Shown piece by piece: positions 1 through 12,100 of a stretch of DNA of 64,000 nucleotides. The notes under the pieces are model-generated. The model was given only the letters and a program-made list of their open reading frames with translations, ran no database searches and was not told the origin of the DNA. The DNA lies in contig CM069595.1 in NCBI GenBank assembly GCA_035771175.1, forward strand, positions 4,816,094 to 4,880,093, read 5' to 3'. Made by a program: the position numbers and the translations under genes. Origin of the DNA: Paratinospora sagittata. Its lineage: Eukaryota > Streptophyta > Magnoliopsida > Ranunculales > Menispermaceae. How positions within the stretch are numbered: position 1 is the stretch's first letter; the number at the start of each line of letters is the position of its first letter.

Positions 1-3000
1 GTTCATCCTCATGACAGAAAGTGTGTCAACATAGTTCCATTTATATGTTGAATATATGGTATAGTGTAACCAGTGATGTTAATATCATATGTCTATGAAA
101 GAACAAATACAATTTGAAATGAGTTCAAAATTTGGCCCAATTCTATCTATAGACCATAAGTGAACTTCTATTCACAAATTATTTGGTATCAAAACAAAGA
201 ATAAGATCAAAAGCCAAACTATATACCATTGGAAATAAAGACAAAGAATATTGTCATTATTTAAAATAGTTACTGCTTAACCACCCCTATTTGGAATAGT
301 AATTCAACACAATTTATCTAATATAAAGGGTGGGGTTTTGGATCATGGGAATAGAAATATTACTGAGAGAACATAATAAGCATTTCCCCAATCTAACATC
401 ATTATTCACTGATATATTGTGCAGGTAATTGTTTGCACTATGAAATATGTAGCATTTGAACCCATTTGAGATAGTTTGGACTTATTTCATGAAGATGATT
501 AGATGCACAAATTATGAAGAATGGAATAATTAGAATTAACGGTAACGATAGAAGAAGAAGAAAACCTAAAATATCATAAACAAAGATAATTAAGAAAAAT
601 ATGGCAACTTGTACTTAGAGCGAGGTGAAGTGAAGGAAATGGATTCATGCAATCAATCCATAGTAACTGAGAAAACTGAAAAAGAGTAGCCCCAAATGGA
701 AATAAAATGAAGGAAAACTGATTAATATGGTTTGGACAAATACAACAAAGACCACTAGATGGATCGCATAGGAAGAGTGACCTACAATGTAATGATAGAG
801 GCCAACAAAGAATAATATAGATAATTGTTTATAATATAACTGTTGACTTAGCCCATGATAGGGCGGAGTAAAGAAAACTCTAGAGTATAGTTGACTTCAT
901 GTAGCTAGAAAAATACTTTGTTAAGCTGAGTTTCCTATTAAAGATAATGTTTCTATCTAGGGGGACCATGTCAATAATATGTAGACTAAGTTGACGAACA
1001 TTCAGATCATGCTGATATTTACCAAATATAGATCCTCACTCACATGTCTCATCAACCCAAACTATATCTTCTCCACCTTATAAGTTCAATGCTTTAACGT
1101 TGCTACTTAAATTCAATAAGTGAACTTTGTTCTAGAAACCAGAAGAACCTTTGCTTTAAGACTTTTTTTCCAATGCTTTTTAACTTCAACAAATTGGCCA
1201 CGAAGATGGAGTTGGAAGAAAAGGAGCAAAACTAGCCCCTAAGACCAGATCTAAACAACTCTTTCTCTAGGTATGACTAAAAGCACTGTTCATGCAAGAT
1301 TTCAGCATGTATCCCTCTTTCTTTACAGGAAATAGGAACCCTGCAACAAGTGTCCTGTTTTGATTTTTTCTTTGAATATTCTGATGGACATCTCTTGATG
1401 CAGTTGCAACCCCACAGTTCATAGCTGCTCCTTTGCTAAGCAACATGTTTCACGTTACTTGACTTCATTTAAGTTTAGTTCCAAAGAGAACTCTAGCTGT
1501 AGAAAGTTGAGTTGATAGAGGATATAGGCTGTTATATACTTATATTTTAGAAATCTATCTACCCAAGTGGTAGAATTATTGGAACTAGTTTGAGAATGAA
1601 ACTTAAGAGTGGATTTTCTTGGAAACAGAGTGCATATGTAGCATATAACCAAATAGTTATTCATTCTATTTGTGTCTTTCAGCCAAAAATACTGAAATGC
1701 ACCCAATAAAGAAGAAATGGCTAAACCATGTAATTTTGAGAGTGCAACAAAATGTTGAGAATGAAGTGCTACTGACTTCTCTACCAAAATAAACTGTTAT
1801 TTACTACGCAATAACTTGTTTTTGTATATTTAGCTACCAAATGGCACCATGAATCTTCTTGTAATTCATACAGTACATTGACCAAATCAACATGCTGAAG
1901 ATTGTTTTTTCCCTTTTATTTTCTTACATAAGTTGCTAAGTAAGATTGTTAAGATTTAGAACACTGATAAGAAGAAATGATTATATACACAAACTTTTAA
2001 AATTCTAGAAACTTAATCTAAAGTTTGATTCCAGAAATCAATGTGAATTGGATTAAGCGCATGAGTAAACCTACTAAAGTCGTGTTGTCTAGATAATAAA
2101 GTAAAAGTGGTGAACTAAAATTGTCCTTTGGGAAAAAAAAATGGTAAAGCGAATAAATGGTCCTCTTTCAATTAATTGATACAATGCTATCATGAACTGC
2201 ATAAATGGAAGGGGAAGGGCGTTAAAGGCTGCACAATGAATAAAAACAAAATGTTGAAAAATGAAGATGCCTAGTTTGATGTTCATGGCAGCAACTGAAA
2301 TGCATTGTTTTGCACTTGAAAAATTCATCTTTATATCGATAGATATACATTAATATTGTGATTGTTAAAAAAAAACCTAAGTGAAGGTGAAAAATTCTGT
2401 GTTTGAAACCATGCATTTAAAAGAAAGGTGATACCACAAATCAACAACTAAGAGAATGAGAAAGTAAATAAAAACATAAGACTCATGGTAAGATCAATCA
2501 TTTAGGTTCTGTCCAAGCAAAGAAAACAAAAAAAAACAAACAATAGAAAATGAAAATTTCACATGTAGAAGCCAGAAAATAAAAAATGAAGCACTTATTA
2601 AAAAAAACTAGTTTGTGTGTGTTTAATAGCAGAGGGGACATCAAATAACAGATTAAGGAATAGGAAGTCCTGGACCTTGAAGACCACACTGTTGTTTCAT
2701 GAAGCAACAGAGAAGCAGGACTGTAGGTAATTTTGATAAGTGTTGAACAGGATGGCATAGAATCACCGGATGGACTAATACCTACTATGGATTATGAAAA
2801 GAATAGCGTTGCTTATTTCCATCAACAGCAGATTGTAAAACCCCTTTACATGAGAATTCTAACCATCTTTTACTGAACAACAACAAGTTTATCATCTTCA
2901 ATCCATTCAAGTGCACCTTGAATTGCCAAAAAGACTAATCATGGAGAATACTTAAAACCCAAGGTGAACAACAAAATACATTCTCAGAACAACCAGGCAA

Positions 3001-3096
3001 TTGTGCTGTAACCAAATGAAGGCAAAAGCATTTGATAAAAAAAGAACAAGAATAACAGAGAACATGTCAAGTAAACTTGGAGAAGCAAAACTCTAC
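1..3096. other. No complete gene; left flank or intron of the DUF789 gene
   Basis: AT-rich sequence with no recognisable coding exon on either strand. The DUF789 gene on the minus strand ends its second visible exon at a good GT donor (position 3096 downward), so this stretch could be its third intron or the 3' part of the gene after disruption. I looked for the conserved DUF789 C-terminal block (the WYP-IYRIP type motif) and did not find it. The only recognisable content is LINE-tail debris, listed separately. Confidence 0.6.
480..945 (+). mobile_element. Two degenerate copies of a LINE 3' tail
   Basis: Plus-strand reading near 726-775 gives WFGQIQQRPLDGSHRK-like residues. This matches the end of many plant LINE reverse-transcriptase ORFs, where a W-F-G-H-I-Q-R-R-P block is followed by a basic stretch and then R-x-H-V-A-D-P. 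The preceding 500-700 bases repeat the downstream half of the same region (a gaagtgaaggaaatggattcatg stretch). The frame is broken many times, so these are relics. Related tails lie at 10830-11160 and 54880-55000. Confidence 0.55.
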
Positions 3097-3747
3097 CTCA
3101 AGCTCCAAGAAGGCGTTGAAGGATTCACATACAGCTGAATAGCCGACAAGTAAGGAACATAGTATTGAACAACAAAGTCGCTCTCATTCAACACAAGAGG
3201 CACTCCAGCTCCGTACGCACTCCACTCCTTAAAAGACTCCCAAAGATCCCCAAGATTGAAATACAGGTCGCATTTTGCGTCCCCATTTCTAAATCCCCTC
3301 AAACTAGTCTGCAACACACAAAATAACACTAAAACCCCTAAATTCCACAAAAAGATTCTCCATTTCCGAAAAATTAAACAAAAAAGAAGCTAATTTCCAC
3401 ATTACCTTTGACAAACGCTGCGCCAGAACTAGCGGAGTAGTTGATTCCAAGAACCGATCCAAATTTGTACAATTGGAGAATCTCGGCGGAGGCGAAGAAC
3501 AAACCGAGGGTTTCGACAGTGTAGAATCGTCGGATTCCGTCCGGCTTTCCACCTCCGCCGTCGATACTTTCGGCTTAATCACTCTCGCCGGCAACTGTTG
3601 CTGTAGCTGTTGCTGTTGCTGTTGCTGCTTCAGCTGTTGTCGTTGCCGCTGCAACAGCTCTTGCTGGTGTCTCCGGACCGCCGGAGGACTGTAGAATCTG
3701 TCTCCACCGTCGAAGCGAGCTGAAGAAAGTCGGCCTGAACCGGACAT
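3097..3747 (-). CDS. DUF789 family protein, 5' two exons (incomplete)
   Basis: Exon 1 is 3747-3406 and exon 2 is 3308-3097, joined in phase 0 (CAAAG/GTAAT donor, TTGCAG acceptor). The start ATG opens [16 protein letters not shown], typical of plant DUF789 proteins. A glutamine-rich tract (about residues 29-52, CAG/CAA codons) follows, then the family block [16 protein letters not shown] and, in exon 2, [18 protein letters not shown] and [16 protein letters not shown]. These blocks are diagnostic of the family, whose biochemical role is unknown. Exon 2 ends in a phase-2 donor (TTGAG/GTAGAG). The remaining exons, which would encode the conserved C-terminal half, are not found in the 3.1 kb to the left edge. 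Either they lie beyond the window across a long intron or the gene is truncated. Confidence 0.85.
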
Positions 3748-6700
3748 TATCGGAATTGCAGAGAACCGCCGGAATCGGGGAAAAGTAAGTTAGATCGGTG
3801 AGAGAAGAGTGTAGAATTCGATTGAAATCACTCGAAGATCGAAGAGATTTCACTGAGAAAGTTTCATGATTTTGATTTCTAGGGTTTTGGTGCTCTAAAA
3901 ACACATCCAACAACGGCTAGATATTACGTAGAAAGAGAAGACTTGTTGTGCTTCTTTCTCTGTTCATGTTCTTCAAGGGAGGCGGAGGACGTTTATATTT
4001 GGTCAAAGTAGCAATATTCTCAGTTACCTCTCTGATTAGTATAAGATATTTGTAAATTAATTATTTAATAAAATATTATTTAGTCTTAAGTCCCTAATCT
4101 ATTGGACCGAATCCAAATGCAGCCTTGATCTAATCCAACTGCTCTCATTTATACATATTCAATCTATTTTATCTTTTGAAACTCTATTGGTAGTTAATAG
4201 AAAACAAATCTTAATCCATTTTAAAAAATAGTTATACTTTAGTTATTATCTTTTACAAAATAATATTTTTTGTGGAGTGCTTTTTCTTCTCTTCTTTTTT
4301 TTTTTAAGTGCTGACATAAGGTCGTGATGGTAGCACTAGAGTCAGAATAAGTTAAGGAAATAAAAGTTTTTACTTATTAGCAAAGAGAGAGAATCGAACT
4401 TCCGACTTTAAATGAAAGGGTTTAGATGCACTGTGTTAAAACTAGTCAATATTTGCTTGTCGAGCTTTGTTGAAGTACTTGTATTTATTGCGAAGACCAT
4501 ACTTATTTAAATAAATAAATAAGATCTCTTAAAAAGGATGAGTATTAAAACAATCAGATATATGTATCCAAATTTATACACAATCTGATGTGGCAATACA
4601 CCACATCATTACATTGTGAGAAAAAAAATAAAAAAAAATATTTTTTATTTATCATACACCATATCGACATAAATATAATTTTTGAATTATAAACCATTTC
4701 TCCTTAAACACTGTATAAAGGGGCAGAGCATTTTAGAGCACACTAGAAAGACTTGAGTCAATATGTGATGGAGATGCAAGGCTCTTATTGACTACTTTTT
4801 TATTTATTTTAAGAGCTTATTTACAGTGGTTTGAAAGAGATAGGTTTATAGGACTGGCCGTCTGGCTCTCCTTACTTTTTTTTTTTCTTTTTTTTTTTTT
4901 CTGTTTTTTGAAAAGAGGTTCTCCCTTACTTGATATCAAACACTTAATGAGGGAGAACAAACTTATCCATGGAAAAAGTAAAGTCCAAACATTCTTTCAA
5001 ATCATGAGCACTTGGCCTAACTAAGCAATATTTATTTTCCAAACAATACAAATGTTTACATTAACTAAAATCTTCTTGAATTGTATCGAAACTCATGGAT
5101 ATTATTCTCAAAAATTTGTAATTAAGTTTACCAAATTAGGAATGTTCTTTAGAAATCTTTACTTTTATAATATTTCTATTTCAAGTTAAATAGACAATCT
5201 ATTTTGACATACTTTAGAAAGAAAGAAAAAAAAAGTATGATTAGTAAAACATTGTTAAATTTATAAGGGAATATAATGTGTTAGACCCAAATATGTCATG
5301 TCGAAGCTCACATACAACCGATGACAAGGTCCATAAAGTTTAAACATTGTTAAATAGCAAAATGACCTATTCTGCTAATAAGATACCTAGGAACTGTGGA
5401 CCACGCTCTGATAAGAACCTCACATCTTAGAGGGGACTTCTTTTGAACAAAAGATCATAATGTCATTTATCCCTACCATATAAGAACCAGACTCTCCGTT
5501 ATAAATACCTCTGAAAGTCTCTTAAAAAGATAAATCACATTTCAACTATAGTAAGCTTTTACATTAGCTACCATTCTCAGCCCAGCTCTGCCGTAGGCAT
5601 AAAAAAAATAAGCCGATACCATGCTTGTACTTTTAACGATAGCCTTTCTTTTTTCTCCCTCTTTGCAATTTGGAATTTGATAGCTTAAGAGCTCTATGGC
5701 TCCACAACATTTTTTTTCTCCTTTCTTCACAATTTTCGGTAGTAGTCAACTCTTGCGCCAACATAATACATACGATTTTATTACAATTATGATATTGTTG
5801 TTATTTCTTTGTTTTTTTTTTTCAATGTATATTTAGACAATATTGCTAGAAAGCTCAATTGTATGATATGGTATACAAGTAAAAAGTGGTTACTTCCATT
5901 GTAGCATGGTTTTGAGGCTAATTTATTAATTTGGTAGAAAACAATGGAAGTGACATTAGATTATTGTACTCATTTTTTTTTTTTTGGAAAAAGAATGCAG
6001 AGAAAGTAAATAGAGATAAACACCATAATCTAACAAGATGGTGAAGTGAATAAAATAGGACATGAAATGTGGATGAATGTGGCCTTTGTCTAGAAAAAAA
6101 TTTATTGTGTCATGAATTATGAGTGAGGGCATCTATACGCCCATTGTTGACTCTACTATATCTCTTTATTTGGGGTTTACCCCTAAAAATTAGCCGTTGC
6201 GCGTAAGTTGGCCCGATATTTTTGGTTAAAAAAAAGGAAAAAAGAAAAAAACAAGCACCCATTAATCCCCAAGGAACAAATTTGCGCAATTTATTATCTC
6301 TATTTCTTAATTTCATTTAAAAGTCAAACTCATAAATTACAATTTATTACTTGCCAAATAAGTTCTCAAATATTATTGTCTCGTTAATAATGTTTGCTTC
6401 TGTTTTTGCCCTTAATCAATGCTCATTTCATTATGGCATCTATCAATTTTAACACTAACACATATACATAGTTATATTCCTTGCAATGTTTTGAAATTAA
6501 TTTTATAACAAATTGTTTATAAGTTAGGATCAGATCTTGAATAGTTATGTACGATGTGAATTGCTATTTATAAAGCAATATAACAAGTTGTGTTGAATAA
6601 GGTGTGAGTCTAGAAAGAAGGTCAGGAGGTTATTTTGAAGTAATATGTGAAGATGAATTGTCTTCCATGAGGTCAGAGAGTTGAATAACTAAGCAATACA

Positions 6701-7226
6701 CATAAGTTAGCTGCATAAAAGAAAAAGCTTTAATGCGTGAAGCAATCTTTTGAAATAAAACATAAACTTATTTAAAGACAAAACTTTTTCATTATTATTA
6801 ATTTATCGAGAAAGGACTTAAACAATTAATCAAGAAAGATCCATTTTTCTCTCCAGTACAAAGCTTTTTAAATTATTTTATAATAATTTAAAGTAAAATT
6901 ATGATACCTTGCTACCAAAAATATTCTAATAATGAAAAGAAAAGAAAAGAATAAGGAAAGAAAATTGAAAAGAAAAGCCCTTGGAAAGGGACTTCCACTA
7001 TTCCACGTACAAACCTTTTGCCATTATCCCTAATTTTGTAGGCAAAGTAGTAATTTCACTAAGGAAAGCACTGGTGATCTCCTCATCCAGTCCCCATTGA
7101 AAGACTGTTGATAAAAAAAAGTAAAGGAATCAAAATTAAAACCCAAAGTGGACCAATTTTAATTATTAATAGCTAAAAGAAGAAAAAAATGGCACTTAGA
7201 CGACTCAGACTCACTTCTCAAATACA
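3748..7226. other. 5' leader of DUF789 gene, then gene-free AT-rich DNA
   Basis: Bases 3748 to about 3960 read as the leader and promoter-proximal DNA of the minus-strand DUF789 gene, with CT/GA-rich tracts. From about 4000 to 7226 the DNA is AT-rich with long A and T runs and no open frame resembling a protein. Around 5280-5540 a TATAAATACC box after a GC-richer stretch resembles an LTR or promoter, but I could not find element ends. Confidence 0.5.
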
Positions 7227-7236
7227 CGTTCCTTTT
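7227..7236. repeat. Left 10-bp target-site duplication of Mutator-like element
   Basis: The sequence cgttcctttt here is repeated exactly at 8534-8543, immediately outside the two inverted termini of the element at 7237-8533. A 9-11 bp duplication is the hallmark of Mutator superfamily insertion. Confidence 0.8.
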
Positions 7237-7390
7237 GGCCAAATGACATGATTACCCTTCAAAAAATAAATAATTTCACAAATGCCATCTCCTTAAAAAT
7301 AATGTCACATTTGCCACAATTTACTGTTCCTTACACAATTAGCGTACAGTCAGCGTGCCACGTAAGCGAGGATGTTGAATTATTTAGGGT

Positions 7391-7545
7391 TGAAGGGAAG
7401 GCGTCTTTTCAAAAGACGCCTTCCCTTCACCTTTAATTTTTTTTTTTAAGTTTAAGGGAAGGCGTCTTTTCAAAAGACGCCTTCCCTTCAAATTCTTTTT
7501 TTTTTTAAAACAGAAGGCGTCTTTTTAAAAAGACGCCTTCTGTTT
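7391..7545. repeat. Left set of three GACGCC hairpin palindromes
   Basis: Palindrome 1 (7391-7429) has two 19-base arms around a single C. Palindrome 2 (7454-7488) has 17-base arms around a single C. Palindrome 3 (7508-7545) is a perfect even palindrome with 19-base arms. All share the core GAAGGCGTCTTTT and are separated by T-rich spacers. They lie inside the left terminus of the Mutator-like element. Confidence 0.9.
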
Positions 7546-7618
7546 CAATTTTTTTTTTTCGTTTCCTCTCGTCATCTTCGTTTCTTCTTCTTTTTTTTTT
7601 TTTCATTTCTGGATGCAG

Positions 7619-8117
7619 CAGAAAGAATGACTATAGATTCTGCTAGTCATTGTACAAGATTATCTACAGAAGAGGGGTCTCCTAAGCTTGCAGACGATCT
7701 ACCTTGTTGTGCACAGAAGGAGAGTATCTCTCTAGATGCTGCCTTAACCTATCAGGATTCAAAAATCCCTAGACAATGTACCATGAATGTGATGATGCAG
7801 CCTGCAAAGGAGAAGCAGGTTGCTTATACTCTAAATAACAGGCCTAAAAGAAATGACAAGATGGTTGTACCTATCGTTGAATTACCCGAGGGTCGTTTTA
7901 TCATGAAAGGACCTTCTGCTCCTATTCAAAAGGTTCCCGGTCATGGTGGTTTCTGTTCTGCTGGTCCATCCTCTCAGATTCATCAGGTGCAGTCCCCTAC
8001 AAATCCCATCCTAAGGTTGATGGGGAAGAACTTAATGGTTGTAAACAAAGAGGAAGATGCATCTGTGCAAATCACACAGCCATCCTCAGGTGTTCTGAAT
8101 GAATATACAGATACAAG
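7619..8117 (+). pseudogene. Captured host exon (HAPLESS8-like?) inside the Mutator-like element
   Basis: An open frame of 165 codons (7627-8124) lies between the element termini. It contains a passage ending ILRLMGKNLMVVNKEED, which I recall as a conserved motif of plant HAPLESS8-like uncharacterised proteins. The frame looks like one exon with native splice sites. On the left is a long pyrimidine tract and ATGCAG acceptor at 7611-7618. On the right is a donor ACAAG/GTATTAG at 8117-8118, and the frame closes right after it with TAG. I infer that genomic DNA, including exon edges, was captured. The family name is from memory and unverified. Whether it is transcribed is unknown. Confidence 0.55.
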
Positions 8118-8220
8118 GTATTAGTGAAATTTAGTTGCAGAGAGATTCAGTATCAGTGAAGAAAAAGAAGAAGAAGAAACGAGGATGATGAGAGACTTTC
8201 CAAAAATGAAAAAAAAAATT

Positions 8221-8376
8221 GAAACAGAAGGCGTCTTTTTAAAAGATGCCTTCTGTTTCAAAAAAAAAAAAAATTTTAAGTTGAAGGGAAGGCGTCTTTT
8301 CAAAAGACGCCTTCCCTTCAACTTAAAAAAAAATTAAAGGTGTAGGGAAGGCGTCTTTTCAAAAGACGCCTTCCCT
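8221..8376. repeat. Right set of three GACGCC hairpin palindromes
   Basis: The mirror set of the left terminus. Palindrome 4 (8221-8259) has one mismatch (GATGCC for GACGCC). Palindrome 5 (8274-8328) is the longest, with 27-base arms around a single C. Palindrome 6 (8344-8376) has 16-base arms around a single C. Spacers are A-rich here because the set is inverted relative to the left one. Confidence 0.9.
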
Positions 8377-9128
8377 TCAACCCTTAAAAATTTCACCTCT
8401 GCGCCGACGTGGCGCTTGTTTAGATCGCTGACTGTGTAATAAACAGTAAAACAAGGCAAAAGTGACATTATTTTTGAAGGGATGGCATTTGTGAAATTAT
8501 TCTTTTTTTGAAGGGTAATCATGTATTTTTTCCCGTTCCTTTTATTATTATTTAAAGCAATGATCTAGTGTCCCACGTTCCAACAATCCAAAGGATCTAC
8601 TGCGAGATGGTCGAATCAGACGCACCCGAACGTTGTTTTGGTTGGGAAACTGTGACCAATCATTCGTCTCCAAGTCCAAAAACAACTTAAAAGTCGTCGT
8701 TGAAGTATTTTAATTATAAAGCTCTCGGGCGTAGAGTCCAATATCCGAACGAACCCGTCCACGGCGCGCGTTTTCCTCGTTCGATCTCGTTAAGAAACTT
8801 TGGCTCTGGTCAATAATAGATATTTCTTTTTTCCTTTTTTATTTTTTATTTTTATTTCTAATTTTAATTTTTATATTTTTTGGGCGATTTTTGTTTTCTG
8901 TTGTTTCGGTTCGATTGGAACACTGCGATGTCGTCTTGACGCTTGGTTTCCTCTTCTTCATCAAAAACCCTAATTCTTCACGTTTTGTTTGGAAGAAATT
9001 CAGAGATTTACCTTTTCTGGCCATGCGACTCTGGTTTCCTGAAATCTACCTCTCGAGAGAGGAAACCCTAAATTTTGCTCAAAATACTTCCTTTTCTCAA
9101 CTTCTGTTTTCGAATTACAGCGACAGCA

Positions 9129-12100
9129 ATGCCTGCAGAATCTCACACACCTAGTACTAAAGGCCTTCTCTGCAATGCCGGCGCTGGTGCAGCGGCTGGT
9201 AAATTCAACTTTTTTTTTTATTTGAATTTTTTGGTTTAATTGTGGAGGAATTTGATCTGTGGGTGTTTGGGATTGTTTATTGAAATTGGGAATTCTTGTA
9301 GGAGTTATTGCTGCGACGTTTGTTTGTCCGTTGGATGTCATAAAGACGAGGTTTCAGGTACATGGATTGCCAAAGCTTGGTGATGGAGGTATTAAAGGTA
9401 TAAGTAGTGTTTCTTCTTTGTAATTGTGGTTACATCTGATAGATCAAACTTGAATTTAGTTTCCAAATTTTCATTGTGATGAGACCTATAACAAGAGATC
9501 TTGATTTGATTATTATTATTATTATTTTGCCTGGTTATACTATCAGTTTAGAGACTGTAACTTGTAAAACATTGGAACAGTAGTTTAGCTGCATCTTTTT
9601 GTAAATTTGACCTTAAGATTTTGTATCATGTTACCTGAATAGTATTTCAATTGAAGTGGCAATTCTTGTATTACACGAGGACATTGATTATTGATCTACA
9701 TGCAACCAGGTAGCCTTATTGTTGGGAGTTTGGAACAAATCTTTCGGAAAGAGGGGATGCGTGGCATGTATCGAGGACTTTCTCCCACTGTGTTGGCATT
9801 GCTTCCTAACTGGGCAGTGAGTTATCATTCTTCTGAAGTTTTGACTTTGATGCTTATTTATCACAAATCTTAGCTGGTTGTTTGAATCTGTCAGTACTTT
9901 TATATGTACGCTTATTTTGTTTTGTTTGTTAAATTCTTTTTGCTGGAATCGACTACCACTGGGATGGCTGTTGTGAGAATAATGAATTATTTCTTGGTGC
10001 TGACCAATGTTCTTATTTTGCAGGTTTATTTCACAATGTATGAGCAGCTCAAAATTTTACTCTATTCAGATGGTTCGTTCACAATTTTCTGCTTGATTGT
10101 CAAATATGCTTTCCTTTGTTTTGTTTTCTCTTATCTATAAGACGCTATAACCAAATTAAATTACAATTTTCTAGTTTGTTTTGAGTTGTGGCTTTTTTTC
10201 CCCAGATGAGAGCCACCAACTTTCAGTAGGAGCAAACATGATAGCTGCTGCTGGAGCTGGAGCTGCAACAACAGTTGCCACCAATCCTCTATGGGTTGTC
10301 AAAACAAGATTCCAAGTATGATGTTGATGTAATTTCTTTGTTATCGTATTGCAATTTTTGAGTTTTGTTCAATGTATAGCATGTATCTTGACTATGATCC
10401 ATCCTACAAGTTGTTTCATTTTCTTCTATGGAATTATGTTATTTTATTCACATGGAAAATTAGGTTGCTCTGGTTTTACAAAAACTAAGATACAATCCAC
10501 AAATTTGAGTTGTATTATGGTGATTTTAAACTTTCTATAGTTTGTTGGTATGATATCCAAATACTGTCTTTGAGATTCAAAAACAGTGAAAGCTTGTCCG
10601 GTTCATTTAAAAAAGTTATAAAGTTTGCCTTTTTTTTTTTGAAGCTTTATTTTCAGATTTAACCAAACTATTCGTTCCTTGATTTCAAGATATTTCTTAT
10701 TTTAGTATGCAATTTTTGTAATTAACAAAGAGAACAAGTCCTAGTTACATCCTTTGATCATGACATATTACGTATCTTGTGTTGTGCTCTCTTTATCTCT
10801 CTTGGTTGCAGAGGAAACCATTGGAATAAAGGCCCACATTGGCTGATGAGAAATTCAGGGTGTATTTTTTTCATAGATTAAGGTGGTTGGTACACATATA
10901 ATGAAGACTATTAGTTGTAATAGTTAGGAAGAGTGACCTATTGATAATTAATGGAAATGATAGAGAAAATGGAAGACCTAAATAACATGGACAAAGATAA
11001 TTAAGAGTGATGTAACCACATAATATAACTAATATAATTGTTGAGTCAACCCTTGGTGGAGCGAAGTGGAAGCAATGGATTCATATTGTAGAACCCTGTT
11101 AAGTTGGTAAAAAGCTTTGTTGAGTTGAGCTAAGTTGTATTCAAGGACCCTTGAAACATAGATACAATGGTACACTACTCTTGAACAAGTTTAGAGGATC
11201 TTTATTATGATAATTTGAAAGAGGATTTATGAATCCATCTCCTTACAATGGTTACTCATGCTGGAAAAATGACCAGGCACTAAATGTGTAAATGGAGACT
11301 ACTTGAGTGTGGCAACAAAAACAATAATTGCCAGACTCTGCAGTGATTTGAGACTATAAATGCAATATTAGCCTAGAATGTTGTGAAACTTGTTTTCTTT
11401 TATTTTTCACACCCTTCCTTTCTTAATTAGTTGAAAATAACTACGCTTTGAATATATCAAGGAGACTACTTGAATACTACAACAATAGATGATATGCGTA
11501 ATGATTCCCTATTACCTCTGACTTAGGGTTGTCTACATGAATATTTCTCTATCATTCCCTGTATTGTTTTTTGTTGACAAGTTTTATAGTTAGACTACAT
11601 CATGAAATAGGAGGTAGAATTCCATCACAAGCTCTCAGTTGGAGAAGCTTCATTTTGGTTGTTGTCCTGCGTTTCTTGTTTTTGTTAGCTTTAAGCTGAG
11701 GGAAAAGATTGTATTGGAGAAATATTGGAAGAAGTAGACACTCCATTTAGGAGACAGCCAAAGATAAATTCCAGAGCTTCAATTGATTTTTAATGTCATC
11801 TTATGAAAAAGTTTAGAAGGTGATAGGTGTTTGTGTTTATAAATTTAGGTGGAATAAGTTAATCACTTGGAGTCTTGAATTACTAATCTGACGCCACTTT
11901 TGCTTCCTCTTTTTCTGAAGGAGGTCGCACATGGATTGACAATTCAACTATACGCTAAACTGAGATCACTTTATGTTAAAATTGGTATGAATTTTGGAAT
12001 GTAACTCGACATAGATAATTTTTGTGCACATTCAACATCTTAGAGAAATTTGAGATTTTTTACTTAAACTGTTAGGAGTATCCATATTTTTTCAAGATTT

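Larger units (their letters stand above)
7237..8533. mobile_element. Non-autonomous Mutator-like (Pack-MULE type) element
   Basis: The element is 1297 bp, begins GGCCAAATGACATG and ends with the inverted counterpart (reverse complement GGAAAAAATACATG), flanked by the exact 10-bp duplication cgttcctttt. The inverted termini run inward for about 350 bases on each side (roughly 7237-7592 and 8161-8533), ending in a gtttcctctcgtcatcttcg segment on the left that is mirrored on the right. Each terminus carries three strong palindromes built on a GAAGGCGTCTTTT arm. No transposase is present. The centre holds a host-like exon (7619-8117). Capture of a gene fragment between MULE termini defines a Pack-MULE. 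The element ends about 595 bases upstream of the NDT1 start codon. Confidence 0.85.

Noticed and set aside
2498..2758. Third exon of the DUF789 gene
   Set aside because: An acceptor-like CTACAG precedes it in the right phase on the minus strand, but the translation shows none of the family's conserved C-terminal residues.
3473..3694. Cysteine-rich open frame on the plus strand
   Set aside because: It is the antisense shadow of the CAG-repeat (polyglutamine) exon of the DUF789 gene.
7391..8376. Repeated palindromes resembling a CRISPR array or a pre-microRNA cluster
   Set aside because: Only three modules per side, inverted between sides, inside a plant transposon with a target duplication. 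The stems have 0-1 base loops, so they cannot be processed like a plant pre-miRNA.
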